64,000 nt of DNA from Georgenia satyanarayanai. GTDB taxonomy: Bacteria > Actinomycetota > Actinomycetes > Actinomycetales > Actinomycetaceae. Location: positions 1 to 64,000 of the forward strand of contig NZ_VUKC01000003.1 in NCBI RefSeq assembly GCF_009193135.1, read 5' to 3'. The notes under the pieces were generated by a model, which saw only the letters and a list, made by a program, of their open reading frames with translations, was not told where the DNA came from and made no database searches. The translations under genes and the position numbers were made by a program. This document shows positions 45,002-53,044 of the stretch, in pieces. The first letter of the stretch is position 1. Each line of letters opens with the position of its first letter.

Positions 45002-45376
45002 GTGCGGCAGCATGCGCGACGGACCGAGCGGCTCGACGCGGCAGTCCTCGCGCAGGACGGCCGCTGCTTCTGGTGCGGCCAGGAGTTCGGACGGCTCGTG
45101 GCCCCGACGGTGGACCACGTCGTCCCGCGGGCCAAGGGCGGGCCGTCCTGGGCCGAGAACGAGGTGGCGGCGTGCCGGCGGTGCAACGCCGAGCGCGGCC
45201 AGCGGTCCCCGGTGGAGTGGCTCGAGGAGTGCGTGCGCCGCGGCTGGCCCGCGGACCCCGCGGCGCTCGGCGCAGTGCTCGGCCGGCTCGACGCCGCGAT
45301 CGGCGAGCACGGTGGGCAGCGGCGGGCGCGACCGTACCTGCGGTCCCAGCGCCGCCGACTGGAGCGGGCCGGGTGA
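45002..45376 (+). CDS. HNH endonuclease
   Basis: The 124-residue protein is a compact HNH nuclease: Cys knuckle CFWCGQEF (~residue 22), the catalytic TVDHVVPRAKGGPSWAENEV segment and the second knuckle ACRRCNAERGQRSP. The C-terminal tail is Arg-rich. It starts at GTG 45002, six bases after CACGCT, and is probably leaderless. It lies between the beta-lactamase-fold gene and the second PH-like membrane protein, and converges on the latter with a 4-bp gap. Its biological target is unknown; such stand-alone HNH genes are common in actinobacterial variable regions. Confidence 0.85.
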   Translation: MRQHARRTERLDAAVLAQDGRCFWCGQEFGRLVAPTVDHVVPRAKGGPSWAENEVAACRRCNAERGQRSPVEWLEECVRRGWPADPAALGAVLGRLDAAIGEHGGQRRARPYLRSQRRRLERAG

Positions 45377-45380
45377 CGGT

Positions 45381-45836
45381 CTACCCGTCCGTTGGCCTGG
45401 TCGCGCTGGCATGCCGGCGCCGCAGCACGTCCAGGTGCTCGGTCGACCTGGGGAGCGGCACCGGGTCGCCGTCGTGCCGGACCAGCTGGACGACGTTCTC
45501 GCCCCAGCGGCTGTAGAGGCGGACCTCGGCGATCTCCTCCCAGCGGTAGGTGCGCCGCCGCAGCTCCTGGTGGTGCGCGCCGTCACCGTCGACGATGACG
45601 CGGGAGCGCAGCTCGTACAGCGCCTGGAAGGCGAAGGTGCCCACGAGAACGATGCGCACCACCGCGAAGACGACGTCCCCCGTGGTCTCGACCTCACCGG
45701 TGCCTAGGTCCAGTACGACGGCCACGGCGTTCGCGGCCGCGACGACCGCGGCCAGCACACCGAACCAGCGGCGACCGACGGACCAGGACTCGGTGCGCGG
45801 CAGTCGCGCGTCGTTCTCCTCAGCTCCGGGCTGCAT
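45381..45836 (-). CDS. Small membrane protein with PH-like domain (paralogue 2)
   Basis: The 151-residue protein shares layout and several motifs with the gene at 43387-43845: ESWSVGRRWFGVLAAVVAAA, a second membrane segment VVRIVLVGTFAFQALYELR and a PH-like C-terminus (VDGDGAHHQELRRRTYRWEE, IAEVRLYSR). The ATG at 45836 is six bases after CATGCT, the same hexamer used by the paralogue. The two genes look like a local duplication now separated by a hydrolase and an HNH gene. Confidence 0.75.
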   Translation of the reverse strand: MQPGAEENDARLPRTESWSVGRRWFGVLAAVVAAANAVAVVLDLGTGEVETTGDVVFAVVRIVLVGTFAFQALYELRSRVIVDGDGAHHQELRRRTYRWEEIAEVRLYSRWGENVVQLVRHDGDPVPLPRSTEHLDVLRRRHASATRPTDG

Positions 45837-45891
45837 CGCGCCAGCATGCCAGCCGCTCGGGACCACGGCTGGGGAAACCGCCGTCGTCCTG

Positions 45892-46881
45892 TCAGGCGCT
45901 CCGCCGCCCGCTGCGGCGTGTCTCGCGTGCCCGCGCCACGAGGTCCGGTGCCGCGGTACGCCACGCGGGGTAGCGGAATGAGAACCCCGCGTCGGTGAGC
46001 CGCCCGGGAAGCACGCGCCGGCTCTTGAGGAGCAGCTCGGTGTCGGTCCGCAGCGCGAAGGCGCCGACCTCGGCCATGAGCCGGGTCGCCGGCAGCCCTA
46101 CCGGCTGCCCCCACGCCCGGCGCAGCACGCGCATGAAGTCGCGCTGCTGGAGTGGCTCGGGCGCGGCGAGGTTGACCGGGCCCTCGACGTCGTCGGCCTC
46201 GAGGAGCAGCTCGACCGCACGCACGAAGTCCTCGCCGTGGATCCACGAGACGTACTGCCGCCCGCCGTCGACGGGCCCGCCGAGTCCCAGCCGTGCCATC
46301 CACGACATGTAGTCGAAGACGCCGCCGCGGTCCGGCGTCATGACCATCGCGGTCCGCAGGGCCACGCGGCGCGTGGCGGGTGTGTCGGCCGTGGCCTGCT
46401 CCTCCTCCCAGCGGCGCGCGATACGCACGCTGTACTCCCAGTACAGGGGGACGTCGGGCTCCTCGCCGCCGACGACGCCGGTGCTCTCGTCGTGGGCGAG
46501 GTCGCCGGGACGGCTGCGGGCGTCCGCGTAGATGGTGGCGGTGCTCATCTGCAGCCACACCCGGGGAGGGTGGGCGGCGCCCGCGATCGCCTCGCCCACC
46601 ACCCGGGTCGAGTCGACTCGCGAGGACATCATCTGGCGCAGGTTCGCGTCGGTGTACCGGCAGCTCACCGACCGGCCGGCGAGGTTGACGACGGCGTCCG
46701 CGCCGTCGACCTCCGTCGCCCACGCGCCGAGCGTCCGCCCGTCCCACACGACGTGCCGGACGCCTTCCTCGAGCCGCTCGGGTCTGCGGCTGAGGACGAC
46801 GACGTCGTCGCCTCGCTGGGCGAGCGCACGCCGGAGTGCGCCGCCGACCTGTCCGGTTCCTCCCGGGATCACGATCTTCAC
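45892..46881 (-). CDS. TIGR01777-type epimerase (SDR39U1-like)
   Basis: The 329-residue atypical short-chain dehydrogenase has IVIPGGTGQVGGALRRAL at the N-terminus, NLAGRSVSCRYTDANLRQ near residue 67, QMSTATIYAD and YWEYSVRIARRWEEE near the active site, and a C-terminal DUF1731-like segment (RTDTELLLKSRRVLPGRLTD, AGFSFRYPAW). The substrate is unknown. The GTG start at 46881 is six bases after TAGGCT on the minus strand (leaderless). It diverges from the SOS-controlled DUF222 gene. Confidence 0.9.
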   Translation of the reverse strand: MKIVIPGGTGQVGGALRRALAQRGDDVVVLSRRPERLEEGVRHVVWDGRTLGAWATEVDGADAVVNLAGRSVSCRYTDANLRQMMSSRVDSTRVVGEAIAGAAHPPRVWLQMSTATIYADARSRPGDLAHDESTGVVGGEEPDVPLYWEYSVRIARRWEEEQATADTPATRRVALRTAMVMTPDRGGVFDYMSWMARLGLGGPVDGGRQYVSWIHGEDFVRAVELLLEADDVEGPVNLAAPEPLQQRDFMRVLRRAWGQPVGLPATRLMAEVGAFALRTDTELLLKSRRVLPGRLTDAGFSFRYPAWRTAAPDLVARARETRRSGRRSA

Positions 46882-46921
46882 GCGGCGAGCCTAGTGATTC
46901 CACATCGGTTCGCCACAACAC

Positions 46922-46951
46922 TTGCCAGATCGAACGTGCGTTCGATACCAT
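46922..46951 (+). promoter_or_regulatory. SOS promoter with perfect LexA box
   Basis: TCGAACGTGCGTTCGA (46930-46945) is a perfect TCGAAC-N4-GTTCGA palindrome, the actinobacterial LexA consensus. It lies between TTGCCA (46922-46927) and TACCAT (46946-46951), separated by 18 bp, so LexA would block polymerase directly. It drives the DUF222/HNH gene. Confidence 0.85.
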
Positions 46952-46973
46952 CGGTACAGAGGAGGCACCGGCG

Positions 46974-48996
46974 ATGACACTGAGCGAGCGGGAGGACATC
47001 GATCCGGACGGCGACGCGCCGCTCGAGTCGGAGTCCGAGGCGCTCGCCGAGGCCCGGGTTGCCGAGCTCCTCAGCAGGCTCGCCGCCGACTCACCGCTCC
47101 GCTCCAGCGACCCCGTCCCGCCCACCGTCCTCGAGCCACCGGCTCATGCCGACTTCGCGACCTTCCGCCTCCCGAAGTACGCGGAGGTCCAGCCCACCGA
47201 CTGGGTGCGGAAGGTGGTCGGTGAGCTCGCGCCCGTGCCGCGGGCGCCTGGGGGACTACCTCGAGCACCTCCCGGCCGGGCCGCGGCTGGCCCAGGTCCT
47301 CGGCGTCGTCGAGAGCGTCGAGGAGGTCGACGAGTACTCGCTCGTCGAGGTTGTCGCCGCGTACCGACGGATGGAGTCGTGGGCGGCTGCGCGCACCGCA
47401 CAAGCGGCCGCCGCCCTCAGCAGGCGGCCCGCACTCAACCCCATGTGGCCGGGCAAGGTCGCAGGGCGTGACCGCGGGGAGTGCGTCGTGGGTGAGGAGC
47501 TGTCGATGCGGCTGCGGATGAGCCGCCAGAGCGCGATGCGGATCGTCGAGACCGGCCGCGGCTTCGAGGGGCTCTTCCACCTCACCGCTGAGGCGTTGGA
47601 GCAGGGGCAGATCGACTATCCCCGTGCGCAGGCGATCGTGCGGGCGCTGGAGGGCCTGCCCTCCGACGTCGCGATGGCCGCCCAGTGGGAGGTCCTCGAG
47701 AAGGCTCCCGGCCGGACGCTGCGCCAGGTACAGAGCGACCTCTCGCGCGCCGTCATCGCCGTCGACCCGGACCACGCGGACGAGCGGCACCGGCGCGCCC
47801 GGCAACGTCGCTGCGTGTACCGGCCCCAGGCCCTGCCCGACGGCATGGCCCGGGTGGTGGCAACGGTGCCGGCCGCCGACGCCGTCGCCTTCGACCTCGC
47901 CCTGGACTCCGCTGCCCGTGCCGCCAACGACCAGGGGGACAAGCGCACCCACGACCAGCTCCGCGCCGACGCCTTCGCGCTCATGGCGCACACCGCGCTC
48001 GCCTGCGGTCAGATCGGCCCGGACGCTGCCCTGCGAGTGTGCAGCTGTGGCGTCATCGCCAAGTCGGCCGACGGGGACTCAGCATTCGACGCGGAGGACA
48101 CCGCCCTCCGGTCAACCGAGCCGGACACCGCGTGTCCACCGAACCCTCCACCGCCCGAGCGAGGCCTCCGCCGCCGCCCCACCACGAGCACCTCCTCTCT
48201 GCCGTACCCCGGGCACCGGCTCCCCGGCGGGCTCCTGCCCACCGTCCGCCTGGGATCGCTCGGCGGCCGCAAGGTCGACGTACGGATCACCGTCCCGCTC
48301 GGTGACGTCCTTCCCGCGCCGGGAGAGCAGAGCGCGCTCGAGCGGATCGTCGAGCCCGTGGCAGAGCTCGAGGGGTACGGCCCGGTCGCCCCTGTCATCG
48401 CGAGAGCCCTGGCTGCCCGCGGGGTGTGGCGCAGGCTCGTCACCGACCCCGGCACGGAGCAGGTGGTCGACGTCGGCCGCACCCGCTACCAGCCGCCGGC
48501 CGCCATGGCCGACCTCGTCAGGGAGCGCGACCGCACCTGCACCCGGCCCGGCTGCTCCTGCGCGGCTCGCCACGCCGAGATCGACCACGAGCACGAGTGG
48601 CAGCATGGCGGCGCGACCTCGGTAGAGAACACCGGCCCGTACTGCGGACGCGACCACCGCGTCAAGACGATCGGGGCCTACACCGTCGCCCACGGCTCCG
48701 ACCGCACCTACGCGTGGGCCGGTCCCACCGGCCACGGGTACCTTCGCCGGCCCGACGGCACGATCGTCACGATGCCGCGGCACACAGCCGAGGGGCTCCG
48801 GGCGCTGGGACGGCGGTCGGTACGGGAGCGCGAGGCCATCGACCCGGCGTTCGTCGACGGCGTCCTCGCCGAGATCGCCGCCGGCACCGATGTCGGCGGC
48901 AGCTGGGTCCCCGCCGGCGGGCTGCGGAGCACCCTGCTGTGGCCGGGGGTCGACGACGGGCCGTCATGGGTAGCCGACGACGAGCCGCCCTTCTGA
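46974..48996 (+). pseudogene. 13E12/DUF222-family HNH endonuclease, interrupted by a frameshift at a G5 run
   Basis: The gene starts at ATG 46974 with GAGGAGG 8 nt upstream. The first frame is good to about 47250 (…DWVRKVVGELAPVPRAPG); family sequence resumes in the +1 frame (DYLEHLPAGPRLAQVLGVVE) to the stop at 48996. Removing one G from the run 47250-47254 would restore one frame of about 673 residues. The second part has DUF222 sequence and a C-terminal HNH motif (CTRPGCSCAARHAEIDHEHE, NTGPYCGRDHR). It is a pseudogene, a phase-variable gene or a base-call error. A downstream start could also make a nearly complete protein. It has an SOS promoter, as known for 13E12 proteins in mycobacteria. 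Confidence 0.8.
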
Positions 48997-49098
48997 CGCA
49001 CGCCCACGGGCGGTCACGGCGAGCGGGGGTCTGGTCGAGCTCGCCCCCTCGCTGCCACCATCTGTCCACCGCCCCCGGAACGACCCGAGAGACCGACG

Positions 49099-49737
49099 AT
49101 GGCTGAGCCGACGAGAGAGTCGAACAAGACAGATGTCAAGAAGGCCCTCGACTCCTACCAGGCCAGGCGCGGGGAGTTTCGCGTCCTCGACATCCCGGAT
49201 CTTCGGTACCTCATGGTCGACGGCCATGGGGACCCCAACACCGCTCCGGACTTCACCGCCGCGGTCGAGACTCTCTACCCGGTCGCCTACGCGGTGAAGT
49301 TCGTCAGCAAGGAGCAGCTCCGCCACGACTACGTCGTCCCCCCGCTCGAGGGCCTGTGGTGGGCGGACGACATGGACGCCTTCACCTGCAGCCGCGACAA
49401 GTCCCGGTGGGACTGGACGCTGCTGCTCCTCGTCCCGTCCTGGGTCCCCGCCGAGCTCGTCGACGCGACCGTCGAGCACGTCCGGACCACCAAGCGACCC
49501 GCCCGCATCGACGACCTCCGCGTCGCCTCCCTCCGTGAGGGCACCTGCGTCCAGACGCTCCACGTCGGCGCATTCGACGACGAGGGCCCCGTCCTCGAGC
49601 GCCTCCACCACGAGGTCCTTCCCGCCCGGGGACTGCGGCCCGCCGGCGCCCACCACGAGATCTACCTCAGCGACATGCGCCGCACCGCACCGGAGCGGCA
49701 GCGCACCATCCTGCGCCAGCCCGTCGCACCGGCCTGA
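49099..49737 (+). CDS. GyrI-like small-molecule-binding domain protein
   Basis: The 212-residue soluble protein resembles GyrI-like/SOUL-type ligand-binding proteins: FRVLDIPDLRYLMVDGHGDP near residue 27, YPVAYAVKFVSKEQLRHDYV near 57, and PPLEGLWWADDMDAF. It lacks the AraC or MerR DNA-binding domain found in some relatives, so it probably acts as a stand-alone binding or hydrolytic domain. The ATG at 49099 has no strong ribosome site; a GAGAG lies ~8 nt upstream. Neighbours give no clear functional hint. Confidence 0.8.
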   Translation: MAEPTRESNKTDVKKALDSYQARRGEFRVLDIPDLRYLMVDGHGDPNTAPDFTAAVETLYPVAYAVKFVSKEQLRHDYVVPPLEGLWWADDMDAFTCSRDKSRWDWTLLLLVPSWVPAELVDATVEHVRTTKRPARIDDLRVASLREGTCVQTLHVGAFDDEGPVLERLHHEVLPARGLRPAGAHHEIYLSDMRRTAPERQRTILRQPVAPA

Positions 49738-49802
49738 GCGCTCACCCGGCCACCCGCGTCCCGGCCGCCCACGCTCGGCCGTCCACACCGGCCCACCCCC
49801 GC

Positions 49803-49808
49803 TACGGT
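49803..49808 (+). promoter_or_regulatory. -10 box for leaderless yccF-like gene
   Basis: TACGGT is followed by six bases and the ATG at 49815. Confidence 0.5.
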
Positions 49809-49814
49809 GGTCCC

Positions 49815-50228
49815 ATGCGCACCATCGGCAACGTCCTGTGGCTCCTCCTCGCCGGCTGGTGGCTCGCGCTGCTGTACGTCGTGGCGGGCGTCATCGCCTG
49901 CGTCCTCATCATCACGATCCCCTTCGGCATCGCCTCCTTCCGCCTCGCGAGCTTCGTCCTGTGGCCCTTCGGCCGCCGGTCGGTGTTCCGCCGTGACGCC
50001 GGTGCCCTCGCCCTCGTCGGGAACGTCCTGTGGATCGTGTTCCTCGGCTGGGAGCTCGCCGTCGCCCACCTCGTAGCCGGCCTCCTCCTCTGCGCCACGG
50101 TCGTCGGCATCCCCTTCGGCATCGCGTGCTGGAAGATGGTGCCCCTCGCCCTCCTCCCGCTCGGCCAGGAGATCGTCCCCGTCCGCGACGGTGCGGCGAC
50201 TCTCGCCGCCCCTGTCGGGCGGGCCTGA
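49815..50228 (+). CDS. YccF-domain inner membrane protein
   Basis: The 137-residue protein carries two YccF-type repeats, each with a membrane hairpin: RTIGNVLWLLLAGWWLAL with ITIPFGIASFRLASFVLWPFG, then LVGNVLWIVFLGWELAVAH with VGIPFGIACWKMVPLAL. The conserved G-N-x-x-W and P-F-G motifs are clear in both. Function of YccF proteins is not established. The transcript appears leaderless and may extend into the oxidoreductase gene 3 bp downstream. Confidence 0.9.
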   Translation: MRTIGNVLWLLLAGWWLALLYVVAGVIACVLIITIPFGIASFRLASFVLWPFGRRSVFRRDAGALALVGNVLWIVFLGWELAVAHLVAGLLLCATVVGIPFGIACWKMVPLALLPLGQEIVPVRDGAATLAAPVGRA

Positions 50229-50231
50229 GCC

Positions 50232-51134
50232 GTGCGCGTCGCCGTCATCGGGCTCGGGGACATCGCGACCAAGGCCTACCTGCCCGTCCTCACCGCCACG
50301 CCGGGCGTCACCCCGGTGCTCGTGTCCCGCAGCCGTGAGACGGTCGACGCCGTCGGCGAGCGCTACCGGGTCGCGGACCGCTTCACGGACCTCGAGCGTG
50401 CCATCGCCTCGGGGCTGGACGCCGCCACGGTGCACGCCCCGACCGCGGCCCACGCGCCCATCGTCGAGACGCTGCTCCGCCACGACGTGCCCGTCCTCGT
50501 CGACAAGCCGATCGCCCCACGCCTGGAGACCTCGGCCCGGCTCGTCGCGCTGGCCGCCGAGCGTGGCGTCTCCCTCGCGGTCGGGTTCAACCGCCGCTGG
50601 GCCCCCGCCTACCGGGCCCTCGCCGACTGGCCGGACCGCGACGTCGTCACCCTCCACAAGCACCGCTCCCACCCGCTCGGCGAGGCCCGGCCCATGGTCC
50701 TCGACGACTTCATCCACGTCCTCGACACCCTCCGCTTCCTCGTCCCCTCGCCGCTCGAGGACCTCACCGTCTCCGTCCGCCACGACGACGCCGGCCGCAC
50801 CCGCCGCCTCGCGGTCCAGTTCACCGGCGAGCACCGCCTCGCCGTCGGGGTCATGAGCTGGACCTCGGGCGGGGCCCACGAGCTGCTCGACGTCGTGGGG
50901 GAGGGACGCCGGCGAGAGGTCGTCGACCTCGCCGACGTCGTCGACCACGACGGCGGTGAGCGCCTGGTCCGCCGCGACGGGTGGCGGCCGGCCACCGAGC
51001 TGCGCGGGTTCGACGCCATGTGCGCCGACTTCCTCACCGCTGTCCGGGAGGGCCGGCGCCTCGACGCGAGCGACGCGCTCGTCACCCACGAGCTGTGCGA
51101 GCGGGTCGTGGAGGCGGCCTCCTCACCCCGCTGA
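50232..51134 (+). CDS. Gfo/Idh/MocA-family oxidoreductase
   Basis: The 300-residue NAD(P)-dependent enzyme begins VRVAVIGLGDIATKAYLPVL (Rossmann fold) and has the signature VPVLVDKPIAPRLETSARLV (DKP motif, ~residue 90) and AVGFNRRWAPAYRAL. A C-terminal alpha/beta domain follows. The C-terminal domain is shorter than in typical 340-residue members. The GTG start lies 3 bp after the yccF-like stop. Substrate is unknown; sugars, inositols or related polyols are usual. Confidence 0.88.
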   Translation: MRVAVIGLGDIATKAYLPVLTATPGVTPVLVSRSRETVDAVGERYRVADRFTDLERAIASGLDAATVHAPTAAHAPIVETLLRHDVPVLVDKPIAPRLETSARLVALAAERGVSLAVGFNRRWAPAYRALADWPDRDVVTLHKHRSHPLGEARPMVLDDFIHVLDTLRFLVPSPLEDLTVSVRHDDAGRTRRLAVQFTGEHRLAVGVMSWTSGGAHELLDVVGEGRRREVVDLADVVDHDGGERLVRRDGWRPATELRGFDAMCADFLTAVREGRRLDASDALVTHELCERVVEAASSPR

Positions 51135-51177
51135 CGCCCGGCACAGGCGCGCGGCCCGAGCCGTTCCGGCGGGGAGG

Positions 51178-51183
51178 TACGCT
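51178..51183 (+). promoter_or_regulatory. -10 box of the riboflavin operon
   Basis: TACGCT lies 13 bp before the first riboswitch helix, so the transcript would begin just ahead of the aptamer. No clear -35 is seen. Confidence 0.45.
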
Positions 51184-51195
51184 GTCCGGCAGCAA

Positions 51196-51325
51196 CACGT
51201 GCTCCGGGGTCGGTGTAATTCCGAGCCGGCGGTGACAGTCCGCGACCCGTGCGTCCCACGACGCCCGGTTGACCTGGTGGAACTCCAGGACCGACGGTGA
51301 AAGTCCGGATGGGAGGCAGCACGTG
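51196..51325 (+). ncRNA. FMN riboswitch (RFN element)
   Basis: The closing helix pairs CACGTGCT (51196-51203) with AGCACGTG (51318-51325). Conserved RFN blocks are present in order: GGTCGGTGTAATTCCGAGCC, CCGGCGGTGACAGTCCGCGA, and near the 3' side CCGACGGTGAAAGTCCGGAT followed by GGGAGGCAG. It senses FMN and represses the rib genes downstream. Confidence 0.95.
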
Positions 51326-51361
51326 GCGCCGCCGTCGTCCGTCGACGGTGGCGTCATCGGT

Positions 51362-51400
51362 GTCCCCCTGCCCCCGGTCTGGTACCGACAGGGAGGGGAC
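51362..51400 (+). promoter_or_regulatory. Expression platform: pairing that can hide the ribD ribosome site
   Basis: GTCCCCCTGCCCC (from 51362) can pair with GGGAGGGGAC (51391-51400), which includes the ribosome site of ribD, with two bulged bases. This suggests translational control by the riboswitch. A further GC-rich hairpin lies at about 51328-51352. The alternative pairing with the aptamer is inferred, not shown. Confidence 0.5.
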
Positions 51401-51404
51401 AGGC

Positions 51405-52445
51405 ATGCCGGACGTCTCGTGGGCGCTCGGGCGCGCGGCCGAGCTCGCCGAGCGGGGGCCGCAGCACGGAGGCAACCCCCGGGTGGGCTGCGTCCTCCTC
51501 GCCACCGACGGTGCGGTCGTGTCCGAGGGATGGCACCGCGGGGCGGGGACGGCCCACGCCGAGGCAGCCGCGCTCGCCGGCGCCGACCCGGGCCGGCTCC
51601 GGGGGGCGACCGCGGTCGTCACGCTCGAGCCGTGCCACCACAGCGGTCGGACCCCACCGTGCACACGCGCCCTGCACGCCGCGGGCGTCGCTCGTGTCGT
51701 GTACGCGGTCGGTGACCCCGACCCGGTCGCCGCCGGCGGGGCGCGGTGGCTGGCCACCCGGGGCGTGGAGGTCCTCACCGCCGAGGACGCGGGCGTGCCC
51801 GCGGACGTCAGTGGCCGGGCGGCAGACCTGACCGCCGCCTGGGCCTCCGCCGTGCGACGCCGCCGGCCCTGGGTGGTCGGCAAGACCGCGCTGAGCCTGG
51901 ACGGGCGCGTCGCCGCTGCGGACGGCACCTCGCGCTGGATCACTGGCGCGGCCGCGCGGAACCACGCGCACACCGTACGGGCCGACGTCGACGCCGTCGT
52001 CGTCGGAACGGGCACCGTGCTCGCCGACGACCCGGCGCTCACCGCCCGCCGTCCCGACGGCACGCTCGCGGAGCACCAGCCGCTGCGCGTCGTCGTCGGC
52101 CGGCGCGCCGTCCCGCCCCAGGCTGCGCTGCGCCAGGCACCGGGCGACTGGCTCCACCTCCCCACGCGCGACCTGCGCACGGCGCTGGACCGGCTCTGGG
52201 ACGCGGGAGCGCGCCGGGTCCTCGTCGAGGGCGGGCCCAGCCTCCTGAGCGGCGCACTGCGCGAGCACCTCGTCGACGAGCTCCACGCGTACCTCGCCCC
52301 CGTCCTGCTCGGTGCCGGCCTGCCCGCAGTCGCCGACCTCGGTGTCCCGACCCTGGCCGACGCTCCGCGCTGGCGCCCCGTCACGACCCGCACCCTGGGC
52401 GAGGACCTCCTCGTCGTCGCCCACCGACCCCAAGGAGATCTCTGA
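51405..52445 (+). CDS. ribD: Bifunctional diaminohydroxyphosphoribosylaminopyrimidine deaminase / reductase
   Basis: The 346-residue enzyme carries out deamination and reduction in riboflavin synthesis. The deaminase domain has HAEAAAL and the zinc motif TLEPCHHSGRTPPCTRAL. The reductase domain begins around residue 150 (PWVVGKTALSLDGRVAAADG) with ILVEGGP-like RVLVEGGPSLLSGAL. The ATG at 51405 has GGGAGGGG 4-5 nt upstream, and the gene lies 80 bp beyond the FMN riboswitch. The stop overlaps ribE by one base. Confidence 0.95.
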   Translation: MPDVSWALGRAAELAERGPQHGGNPRVGCVLLATDGAVVSEGWHRGAGTAHAEAAALAGADPGRLRGATAVVTLEPCHHSGRTPPCTRALHAAGVARVVYAVGDPDPVAAGGARWLATRGVEVLTAEDAGVPADVSGRAADLTAAWASAVRRRRPWVVGKTALSLDGRVAAADGTSRWITGAAARNHAHTVRADVDAVVVGTGTVLADDPALTARRPDGTLAEHQPLRVVVGRRAVPPQAALRQAPGDWLHLPTRDLRTALDRLWDAGARRVLVEGGPSLLSGALREHLVDELHAYLAPVLLGAGLPAVADLGVPTLADAPRWRPVTTRTLGEDLLVVAHRPQGDL

Positions 52446-53044
52446 TGTTCACCGGACTCGTCGAGGAGGTCGGTACCGTCACGCGGCGGACCGACCTCGA
52501 TGACGCCGCCGTCCTCACCGTCGCCGCCGACACCGTCCTCGACGGGCTGCGCCCGGGCGACTCCGTCGCCGTGGCCGGCGTGTGCCTCACGGTGACCGCG
52601 CACGACGAGCACGGCTTCACCGCCGACGTCATGCCCGAGACGCTCCGCCGGACCACTCTCGGCGCGCTGGCCCCCGGGCACCGCGTCAACCTCGAGCGTC
52701 CCGTCCGCCCCGACGGCCGCCTCGGCGGGCACCTCGTCCAGGGGCACGTCGACGGCGTGGGGACTGTGCTCGACCGCCGTCCCGGGTCCCGCTGGACCGA
52801 GCTCGACGTCGCGCTGCCCGCCGGCCTCGCCCGCTACGTCGCCGAGAAGGGGTCCGTCAGCGTCGAGGGCGTGTCCCTCACGGTGACCGGGGTCCAGGCC
52901 GACGCCTTCGGCGTCGCGCTCGTCCCCACCACCCTGGAGCTGACGTCGCTCGCGGACCTCGCCCCCGGGGACCGGGTGAACCTCGAGGTCGACGTCGTGG
53001 CCAAGTACGTCGAGCGGCTCCTCACCGCGGGGGTCGGCGCATGA
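52445..53044 (+). CDS. ribE: Riboflavin synthase
   Basis: The 199-residue protein has two similar lumazine-binding barrels. The first has the canonical start MFTGLVEEVGTV, DSVAVAGVCLTVT and GGHLVQGHVDGVG. The second has KGSVSVEGVSLTVTGVQ and LVPTTLELTSL. It dismutates two lumazines into riboflavin. AGGAG lies 6-8 nt before the ATG. It overlaps ribD by one base and ribBA as ATGA. Confidence 0.96.
   Translation: MFTGLVEEVGTVTRRTDLDDAAVLTVAADTVLDGLRPGDSVAVAGVCLTVTAHDEHGFTADVMPETLRRTTLGALAPGHRVNLERPVRPDGRLGGHLVQGHVDGVGTVLDRRPGSRWTELDVALPAGLARYVAEKGSVSVEGVSLTVTGVQADAFGVALVPTTLELTSLADLAPGDRVNLEVDVVAKYVERLLTAGVGA

Noticed and set aside
46974..48996. Programmed ribosomal frameshift in the DUF222 gene
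   Set aside because: The G5 run is not a recognised programmed +1 site with a slow codon or stop, and relatives are normally single-frame. A mutation, switchable tract or base-call error is simpler.
49017..49055. Terminator after the DUF222 gene
   Set aside because: Only an imperfect, bulged GC-rich pairing is present, without a T-run. It is too weak to list.
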